Source: Amoebophrya sp. AT5.2
Lineage: Eukaryota > Sar > Dinophyceae > Syndiniales > Amoebophryaceae
Assembly: GCA_005223375.1 (NCBI GenBank)
Contig: RXOD01005692.1
Coordinates: 1 to 12,881, forward strand
Direction: 5' to 3'
Length of the DNA: 12,881 nt
Numbering within the stretch: the first letter of the stretch is position 1; every line of letters starts with the position of its first letter. This document shows positions 6,922 to 12,881 of this stretch, piece by piece. The notes beneath the pieces were generated by a model. The model had not been told where the DNA came from. It did not search any database and was given only the letters and a program-made list of their open reading frames with translations. Made by a program: the position numbers and the translations under genes.

Positions 6922-8008
6922 CGACAAGTCTATTCGTTTGCCTTTGCTCATCTATGTATTGGGGTTTTGCCGTTTTGAAGCACATAGGGATCTGTTCCGA
7001 TTGCGCGAGAATCGACAACTTTCTGCCTCGGAGAGAAGGGTGCACAACTAGTAGCCCTCCAGCGACGGGTGCGAAGGAAGATGGTGCTTTGGCACGGCTT
7101 ATCGAACAAGATACTTATCGATATCAACCGATGTACAGTGGAAGAGCTCGCTCATAATTTCGATTTCAATGAATAGTAGACAAGCATTCGTGACGGCCAT
7201 TCATCTTGTTTCGGTAGTAGTGGGATCTGCTATCGGAAGGGAATACTACAAGGCCTGATATTCATATTTATCGCTACTCTCGAGGGATTTTATAGCGGGT
7301 ACGCTCATCTTATTGGCTCCTCCTTGGCGACGGTCGCAGTTGTGTCAATATACTGGAGGCGGCGAAGATTGCTGGTTTGCCCCTTCCTCCGATCGGAAGC
7401 CAGAAACCGTTTGATAGAAGAAACTGCGTCAGCAATAATTTCGCCCATACCTCATCGAGTTGTGAAACGCCATATTTTTTGGTCCGCAGTGGCCCCATCG
7501 AGTGAAACCGGAAGACCCAACAGCGATTACGTAAGAGTCAGCATGAATTTTCGTGTCTCGCAGCAGACTGAAAGCCAGAGATCCATCGGAAGATCTGAGA
7601 AACGACGAGAATCGCCGGGTTCTGCGAAACCGATCACATCAATGGCAAAGTGGATCTCCTTCCGACGTGGCAAAAAGTACCTCCCAGATAGTTTTTCACG
7701 ACGATTCCTTCACTGACAATCACATCAGCGGCAGCACCAGATCATCCATGGGTGGAAATGAATATGGAATCAATTCAATATGTTCTTTCGGTACAGAGGA
7801 TTGAAGTCTCTATTTCAGCAACAAGTGCCATGATTCCCAGCGCGTGCGTAGGTTTTAGTGATCGCATGAGTGGTAGTAGGCTCATCTTGAGGTACAACTT
7901 CGCTAGTGGTGGCTACTAAATATATTAATTATGTGAATGTCCTGGTCGCAGCTGGCTGGCAGCACCAATTTTAGACTGCGCTTCGTCCCTGTCCCTCGAT
8001 ACTGAAAA
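6922..8008. other. Intergenic region with weak open frames
   Basis: The 3' region of the selenoprotein gene and upstream region of the FHA gene. The stretch 7547-7804 is open (RLKARDPSEDLRNDENRRVL... ending at TGA 7802-7804) but has no upstream ATG. A second frame (about 7324-7716) is open over the same bases. Neither shows a domain, so neither is called a gene. A stem-loop can be drawn at 7189-7260 (GGCC/GGCC, then GTAGTA/TACTAC), with GTGA on the 5' side and TGAT on the 3' side. It lacks the apical AA at the spacing expected for a SECIS. Confidence 0.35.
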
Positions 8009-9001
8009 ATGGGACGCAGTGACGATTCCTCCTCCGACTCGTCGGAGTCGGGGCCTCGCAGGAGGGACAAGAAGAAGGCGAAGAAGCTCGCTAAAAAGGA
8101 ACTGAAGAAGCAGAAGAAGAAGGACAGGAAGCGGCGGTCTGCCTCGCCCTCAGGGGACCGCCGCAGTCGGAGCCGGGGGCGGACGGGGTCGCCAGATAAT
8201 GACCCTCGCCTCGCTGTCGTGCCTCGAGAACAGCAAAAGGACGAAACGGAAACCGTAACCGACCTCCCCCCTAATAGTAGGCAGCAGGTGGTGAACCGGT
8301 GGATCACCGAGAAGGGGACCACTTGCCTCGACGCCGACGGGAACGAGGTCGAGATGGAGCAGCCGAACTTTGAAGTGTCCGGCCTCCTCGCCATGGAGGA
8401 CGCGTACGAAAGGGAGCAGAAGCTGGTTCATGACCACTCCGCGAGCGGTGGCGTTGGGGTTGGCACACGCGATACGAAGAAGAACTTCCGGACGGATTTA
8501 CAGAGCGGCAGCATCGCGGAGAGCGGGAAGTTTTCGAAGGCCAGCCTCCCGATGGACGCGGCCCTTCCGCCCGGAGACACGTGGCGGCTGTACATCTTCC
8601 AGAAAGACGGGGGGGACCCGAAAATCGCGTACCTGGCGAAAAAGCCGGACTTTCTGTTCGGGAAAGACCGCAAGGTCGCGGACGTGCCCACGGACCACCC
8701 CTCGTGCTCGAAGCAGCACGCCGTGCTGCACTTCCGGACGAAGAAACTGGCGGGGCGGGTTGGGGGAGAAGGAGAAGCGGGAGCAGGGTCCTTGGGGATC
8801 ATAACGGGCAGGGGAAAGGTGGGGGCGGACGTGCTGACGGGAGGGCAAGTGGTGGTGCCGTACGTGATGGATTTAGAGAGCACGAACGGCACATTCTTAA
8901 ACGGGGAAAGACTGGAGCCGTGCCGCTACTACGAGCTCCTGCCGAAGGACAGGCTCAACTTCGCGACAAGCACGAGAGACTACATCCTGATGAAGAAGTA
9001 A
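8009..9001 (+). CDS. SNIP1: SNIP1/Pml1/DAWDLE-like FHA-domain RNA-processing factor
   Basis: A single uninterrupted frame of 330 residues; ATG 8009 is the first Met after an in-frame TGA at 8003. Residues 5-62 are Ser/Arg/Lys-rich and basic (RRRDKKKAKKLAKKELKK, then SRSRGR), as in nuclear splicing factors. QPNFEVSGLLAMEDAY (118-133) matches the conserved PNFxLSGxLxxD element that precedes the FHA domain in SNIP1. The FHA domain spans about 190-329: WRLYIF, the FGKDR turn with Gly218, HPSCSKQH with the S-x-x-H pair (Ser234/His237), DLESTNGTFLN with the NGT (293-295), and CRYYELLPKDRLNF. Members bind phosphopeptides; the yeast protein is in the pre-mRNA retention and splicing complex, and animal and plant members act in splicing or small-RNA biogenesis. 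A Gly-rich loop at 247-282 makes the FHA core longer than usual. The product is expected to be nuclear. Confidence 0.92.
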   Translation: MGRSDDSSSDSSESGPRRRDKKKAKKLAKKELKKQKKKDRKRRSASPSGDRRSRSRGRTGSPDNDPRLAVVPREQQKDETETVTDLPPNSRQQVVNRWITEKGTTCLDADGNEVEMEQPNFEVSGLLAMEDAYEREQKLVHDHSASGGVGVGTRDTKKNFRTDLQSGSIAESGKFSKASLPMDAALPPGDTWRLYIFQKDGGDPKIAYLAKKPDFLFGKDRKVADVPTDHPSCSKQHAVLHFRTKKLAGRVGGEGEAGAGSLGIITGRGKVGADVLTGGQVVVPYVMDLESTNGTFLNGERLEPCRYYELLPKDRLNFATSTRDYILMKK

Positions 9002-9722
9002 GTACTGTATTAAAGCTCATTCGTTGTATGTTGCTACTTTGGTCATGTTTTCTGCCCATGATTCATCTTCTTGGCAGTGATGCTGTGTTCCGATTTTTAA
9101 CTGGAGGTGTAGCCGCGACTGTGGAACAAGTGATCCAGTGTCGGTATTGGTGAAATCCTCGTCGATCCTTCATCTTATTGGCCGCTGCAGCACACCGTTG
9201 TTTTTGTGGTGCAAAAAAAACACTTAATTGATGAAGAGATCACTCAAAGTCAGAATCAACCCGATCCAGATCCTGGCGTAATATAAACGTCCTGTCGGAA
9301 AAGTCGTGGTGGCGGTGGGTGGTGACGATGACGATCCTGCCAACACAGCTGTGTATGTGCGTGATTGATCCTCCTAGTGCCGGAGATACTTCTGGACTCA
9401 CCGAGGTCATGATGTTGGAGTGCAGGATCAACATAGTTCCTCACCTTACTGAGTGCAAAAGATAGCTTTCCAGCCTGGAGATCGACGAGGACCCACTACT
9501 AAGTATACATAGATCAAAGACTACGACTACCTACTCCTACATCCTTTCACAAGTTGTTATCAAAACCACTAGCCGCAACTACCGTTGTATCGCAAGTAGC
9601 AGAAGCAGACCACAACTGGGAAACCACAGCACGACGGAAAAAAGCGCCTTCACTTCTTGTGCCTCAACTTCAGCAGATAAATATTTCGAGCGCCTTGGTT
9701 TTTTCATCAGAACCTGCACAGA
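9002..9722. other. Intergenic region
   Basis: About 720 bases with no supported gene. It includes an A8 run near 9213 and GT-rich sequence near 9308-9365. A frame open at about 9554-9829 overlaps the start of the next gene in another register and has no domain. Confidence 0.5.
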
Positions 9723-10808
9723 ATGCCCGCACAGGAGCTTCTTGTTCGCAGCTTTGCTGCGTTTTCCTGGCAGCTGTGGTCGCTGTCGCTCGGCTTCATG
9801 GTTGTGACAAAAGCGGCGCACCTCACTGACGTCTCTGAGATTCTTGGAGGAGGGGACGCGCATCATCTTGCCACTACGTTGGGTGATCCGCGGTCGCATG
9901 GCGCGCTGCTGCAGGCGTCGCGCAGCCTGCCGGGATTGGGAACACTGGCTCAGCTCCACACTACCGCGTCGCAAATCAAGGCCGGCCTTTTGGATGGGAC
10001 GTTGACCAATTGGGGGCGCGATGTTCCGCCGGCGCTCTGGGGGCACGCCAGCGTGGTTTTTGTTGCGGTGGTGAATAGTGCTGAAAGACGTGTTGAGAGA
10101 ATTGCGCACCAGGGGAGGCTGGTGCGCATTCGGACCACAGCTAAGGTGCACACCGACCCGGACCCAGCACCCGTAATGACGCAGGAAGACTGGCGCCGGC
10201 TTCCGCTGGGGGTGCGGCGTGCGGTAACGCGGAGGAGCGTCGAGCAGAGGTATGGGCTCTTTCCTTTTTCGATGTGTGAGATACTTACCAGCTGGGGGGA
10301 AGACGTGCATCCGGCTGTGCACCATAACCCATCGGTCGTGGATGAAGTACTGCACGCCATGGAGTCGGTCGCGGAGGGGAAACAAAATTGTCCCGGCAGG
10401 GGATTCTTTACGGACGAGGACTGGCGCCGGCTGCCCGTGGCAATCCGCGGGGACGCGGGGTTGGTGCGTCACGCAATCGCACTTGGCTTCGTTCGGGATT
10501 TTGAAGAAGACGTCGCGGAAACGCTTTGGGGCGACTACTTAGGGCCGACCAGTGCTTTCACGGTAGAAGATTGGTGCTCCTTCACGGATGAGGTTTTCTC
10601 TGTGAACCTGGCAATACGGCACGGATTTCTGACACAGTGGAACAGGGACGTCCCGGAGCGGCTGCGAAAGAGTCGATTGATTATAGGAACGGCCCTCGAA
10701 ACGCGCACCATGGCATTCGCGGAGGAGGATTGGCGCTGTCTGCAGACTTATGTCGATGAGGAGGTGCTGGCGAAGGCCAGAGCTGCGCGAGACGACTCAG
10801 CCCGCTGA
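9723..10808 (+). CDS. Repeat protein of unknown function, probably secreted or membrane-anchored
   Basis: An uninterrupted frame of 361 residues ending in TGA. The N-terminus has a hydrophobic stretch (residues 10-30, FAAFSWQLWSLSLGFMVV) that could be a signal peptide with cleavage near TKA-AH, or a signal anchor. The body holds four degenerate copies of a module. One landmark is LTNWGRDVPPALWG (94-107), LTSWGEDVHPAVHH (188-201), VRDFEEDVAETLWG (257-270) and LTQWNRDVPERLRK (303-316). The other is EDWRRLP or similar at 155-161, 232-238, 282-284 and 335-337. The second and third modules also share (I/V)R...AI..GF. The pattern loosely recalls DUF4116-type repeats of protists, but that is only a resemblance. 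There are no catalytic motifs and no introns, unlike two of the neighbouring genes. The function is unknown. Confidence 0.75.
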   Translation: MPAQELLVRSFAAFSWQLWSLSLGFMVVTKAAHLTDVSEILGGGDAHHLATTLGDPRSHGALLQASRSLPGLGTLAQLHTTASQIKAGLLDGTLTNWGRDVPPALWGHASVVFVAVVNSAERRVERIAHQGRLVRIRTTAKVHTDPDPAPVMTQEDWRRLPLGVRRAVTRRSVEQRYGLFPFSMCEILTSWGEDVHPAVHHNPSVVDEVLHAMESVAEGKQNCPGRGFFTDEDWRRLPVAIRGDAGLVRHAIALGFVRDFEEDVAETLWGDYLGPTSAFTVEDWCSFTDEVFSVNLAIRHGFLTQWNRDVPERLRKSRLIIGTALETRTMAFAEEDWRCLQTYVDEEVLAKARAARDDSAR

Positions 10809-11127
10809 GTAGATAAGCATGGTAAGTGCAAGCCAGAGCAGGATGCATTATTTACACTCTCCGCCTTTGTTCACCCCGCAGCTCTTTGCTGCTTCAGTGA
10901 GTAACGCGACAGCAAGTACAGCGCTGACGTCATGGCCGCGATTGGCACAAGGGGCATAGATGGTGAGCATAGACACATTTTCTTTTGGAATTCGTAGTGG
11001 CGCTGGCGTGGAAAGTACTCGAGTAAATTCATTTATAGGGCTGGACTCCACATACCATCCTGGTCCAGGCCGCTATTAGGCCCAGACCTCAATCGCGCTG
11101 ATTGGGTGTTTTTTGTCGGTCGCGATC
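10809..11127. other. Intergenic region
   Basis: No open frame with coding signal. A perfect TGACGTCA palindrome (CRE-like 8-mer) is at about 10924-10931. One occurrence proves nothing about regulation. Confidence 0.45.
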
Positions 11128-11486
11128 TTTCTCATATTTATTTGGACATCAATTTTTTGGATTTTTGTAGAGGACGGTGGTGCAGAGCGCCTTTCCGCTT
11201 GCCGACTCGTGCTCGCACCCACCTCCGAGATCACCACTTTCTCTCAGGCCGCGACTAAGTTAAGATGGGCGGGTCTGGTCTGGTCCTGGTTCTGATGAAG
11301 AAATTTCTCATATTTATTTGGACATCAATTTTTTGGATTTTTGTCTCTCGCCGAGGACGCTGGTACGGAGCGCCTTTCCGCTTGCCGACTCGTGCTCGCA
11401 CCCACCTCCGAGATCGCCACTTTCTCTCAGGCCGCGACTAAGTCAAGATGGGCGGGCCTGGTCTGGTCCTGGTTCTGATGAAGAAA
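11128..11486. repeat. Two-copy tandem repeat of about 180 bases
   Basis: Copy 1 is 11128-11303 and copy 2 is 11304-11486. Both begin TTTCTCATATTTATTTGGAC, run through CAATTTTTTGGATTTTTG and share GAGCGCCTTTCCGCTTGCCG. Both end GGTTCTGATGAAGAAA. Differences are a 7-base insertion after GGATTTTTGT in copy 2 and scattered substitutions (for example AAGTTAAG/AAGTCAAG). High identity suggests a fairly recent duplication. No long frame crosses both copies with coding signal. Confidence 0.9.
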
Positions 11487-11709
11487 TTACATTACCGGAA
11501 GAAGTTGTGATATTCGATTTTGCTGTCTGATGGCGGAATAGATTTCGATTTGAAGGAGTGAGTCTCTAATTCTAGAAGTTTGATTCAAAGGAAAAGCTAA
11601 AGCAAACCAAACAATTTTCGTCCCGGAGGAATCCTTGCGTTGCGAAGGCGGCCTCCGTGCAGTTGGCATCGCGCTACCCTCCGTGCGAGATGCAGCCTAC
11701 GCATTGCAC

Positions 11710-11871
11710 ATGAGTAGTCGTGATGACGCAGGGGGAGCTGCGTGTTCTCAGTGTGTTGCTGAAACTGCGCAAGAGGATCTCGAAGAGATTGGTAAGATCC
11801 GCGAAGAAGCTCTTGATCAGAAAAGTGGAAAATCCGTGAACAGTGAAATGCGTGCGATCCTCGGTTCTTAA
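11710..11871 (+). CDS. Possible small or partial reading frame, unknown
   Basis: From ATG 11710 the frame encodes 53 residues (MSSRDDAGGAACSQCVAE..., then an acidic/basic helix-like tail EDLEEIGKIREEALDQ) and ends at TAA. The same frame is open back to 11584 without an earlier ATG, so the stretch could be a terminal exon whose upstream part is not recognised. No domain is recognisable. An antisense frame is open over the same bases but is basic and featureless. Confidence 0.25.
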   Translation: MSSRDDAGGAACSQCVAETAQEDLEEIGKIREEALDQKSGKSVNSEMRAILGS

Positions 11872-12324
11872 CGTAAGCAGCAGGTTTTTGAATTTTCGCG
11901 TGCAGCTTGCCCTTCGATCCGCGGCGCCTCTTGCGAATTGTGATCTTTCGTTCTATACCAATGTGCCGGTTTTTACGGTTTGATCTGGATCCAATTTCCA
12001 TAAGTGGTTTTTCAGTTTTGGTTTTTCCGAAAACGTGCCGGCGTTCACCTTCACCAAGACCGCGCTTGCTCCCCGTGCCAACGTGCGTTCGTGGCCGTAG
12101 CCGTATCAATAAATAATGGTCTCTCTCTCTTTTAAATTTAATATCGACTTGAAACCCGGGCTACCGACGAATTCCAGCGGCCTCGTCTAGCGGCGTCTAT
12201 TAGGGACGCGTGTAGCGTTTATAGGCACTTCCTAGCTTCTTCTTAGTTCTAGGTATAGCACTAATACGGTATTTTCTAACTTCAACGCGCTACAACGGTA
12301 TCAATTCAATTGAATAGAAACAAG
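11872..12324. other. Intergenic region
   Basis: No supported gene. It contains a (TC)n run at about 12118-12131 followed by AT-rich sequence, and CTTCCTAGCTTCTTCTTAG near 12230. Nothing else is identifiable. Confidence 0.45.
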
Positions 12325-12564
12325 ATGGAAGCAGAGCCAGAGCCGCAGCAGCAGCAGGAAGCCGAGCCTCAACCTCAGGTTGTGGAGGAGGCGGGTGTGG
12401 AGGAAGGGGAGTTGCAGCAGTTCCAAGAAGCGCAGAAATACCTGAAGTGCGCCAAGGCGGACAAGAAGTTTCCGGAGAAGAAGGACAAAATCGGGTTTCC
12501 GGAGAAGAAGGAGAAGATCATCTATTACAGCTCAAAAAAATGCATTGTTAGACGCATCTTTTAA
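12325..12564 (+). CDS. Possible small Glu/Gln/Lys-rich protein, unknown
   Basis: ATG 12325 starts a 79-residue frame ending at TAA 12562-12564. The first 34 residues are Glu/Gln/Pro-rich (MEAEPEPQQQQEAEPQPQ). They are followed by a helix-like segment (LQQFQEAQKYLKCAKADKK) and a nine-residue tandem repeat, KFPEKKDKI-GFPEKKEKI, encoded by a 27-base tandem repeat at about 12468-12521. Codon choice through KEKI resembles the real genes here, while the last 16 residues (IIYYSSKKCIVRRIF) look less coding, so the true gene may splice onward near 12520-12535. Low-complexity sequence alone does not prove a gene. Confidence 0.4.
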   Translation: MEAEPEPQQQQEAEPQPQVVEEAGVEEGELQQFQEAQKYLKCAKADKKFPEKKDKIGFPEKKEKIIYYSSKKCIVRRIF

Positions 12565-12881
12565 AAACGGCCGTTCCTTTTTTTGGCCCGTTTTGGGCGT
12601 TTTTTGGCCTCTGTCATCAGAAGGATGTGCTGCCGCCGGCACAGCTGGGGTGGGCATGCTGGAAGCAAAAGTAGCACCTCGCTGTGGCTGTTCACCGCTG
12701 TAGCGGCGACCCCCACCCCCCTAGTGATAGTGTGGATTCCTTTTCGTGCTTCTCCCTTGCCCCTCCCGTTTTATTTAGGGATCTCATCTCCAGCTGTTGC
12801 AGGATCTTCCCCGTTTATTCCAAAGAATGGCTCATCTCCCGGTGCCCCGACACCCTCGCCCCCGATGCCTCGACACGCGAG
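12565..12881. other. T-tract/GGCC element and non-coding right end
   Basis: Just after the TAA comes AAAACGGCC, a T-run, GGCCCGTTTT (near-complement of the first), then GGGCG, T-run, GGCC, so an imperfect hairpin can form at about 12566-12607. The remainder is pyrimidine-leaning sequence with C-runs (about 12709-12721) and no coding signal. It could be a 3' end signal or part of a dispersed repeat. Confidence 0.4.

Noticed and set aside
7189..7260. Hairpin with GTGA/TGAT as a SECIS
   Set aside because: Not accepted as a feature: no AA or CC at the expected distance after GTGA, and a large asymmetric internal loop. Kept only as a point to test.
7324..7804. Overlapping 130- and 83-codon frames between the selenoprotein and FHA genes
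   Set aside because: Two frames compete over the same bases, neither starts with a supported ATG and neither has a domain.
9579..10472. 297-codon antisense open frame
   Set aside because: It overlaps the + strand repeat protein, whose four internal protein repeats show selection in that frame; the antisense product is Arg/His/Pro-rich with no repeats or domain.
11190..11215. U5 snRNA loop (CGCCTTTCCGCT) in the tandem repeat
   Set aside because: The conserved U5 loop is GCCUUUUAC; this sequence departs from it and the flanking stem does not form.
11470..11535. C/D-box snoRNA (TGATGA ... CTGA) at the end of repeat copy 2
   Set aside because: No terminal stem, and the D-box partner is absent at the same spacing in copy 1.

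Overview
This is a stretch of a compact, intron-rich eukaryotic (protist-like) nuclear genome. The genes have spliceosomal GT..AG introns of about 60-310 bases, codons rich in G/C third positions, a homologue of a spliceosome-associated FHA protein (SNIP1/Pml1), and an ER selenoprotein in which UGA is read as selenocysteine. All recognisable genes are on the + strand. Gene spacing of a few kb, intron-dense genes and selenoprotein use would fit an alga or alveolate such as a small-genome dinoflagellate relative. That taxonomic guess is inference, and no 22-nt dinoflagellate spliced-leader sequence was seen.

Layout: 1-110 is a polypyrimidine tract. 111-1149 has no supportable gene but contains a very GC-rich block (about 580-920) of short tandem and inverted repeats. 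About 1150-5425 is a multi-exon gene for a roughly 900-residue protein: acidic/Ser and poly-Lys N-terminus, ankyrin repeats, an E/R/A-rich segment, short PH(D/A)TP repeats, a long proline-rich linker and a C2-like end. Six of its introns are fixed by reading frame and one is proven by reconstitution of a perfect ankyrin repeat. Its first exon and its last two junctions are tentative. 6221-6921 is a three-exon selenoprotein M-like gene (signal peptide, Cys-x-x-Sec, C-terminal NDEL). 8009-9001 is an intronless SNIP1/Pml1/DAWDLE-like gene. 9723-10808 is an intronless gene for a probably secreted or membrane-anchored protein of unknown function with four degenerate repeats. 11128-11486 is a two-copy tandem repeat of about 180 bases. 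Two weak short reading frames (11710-11871 and 12325-12564) follow. The right end (12565-12881) holds a T-tract/GGCC element and no gene.

The genes do not look functionally linked, as expected for a eukaryotic chromosome: one secretory-pathway redox protein, one RNA-processing factor, one scaffold-like protein and one repeat protein of unknown role. The most notable points are the selenoprotein, with its UGA in the right structural position and no SECIS yet identified by eye, and the set of introns whose donors are mostly GTAC rather than GTAAGT/GTATGT.
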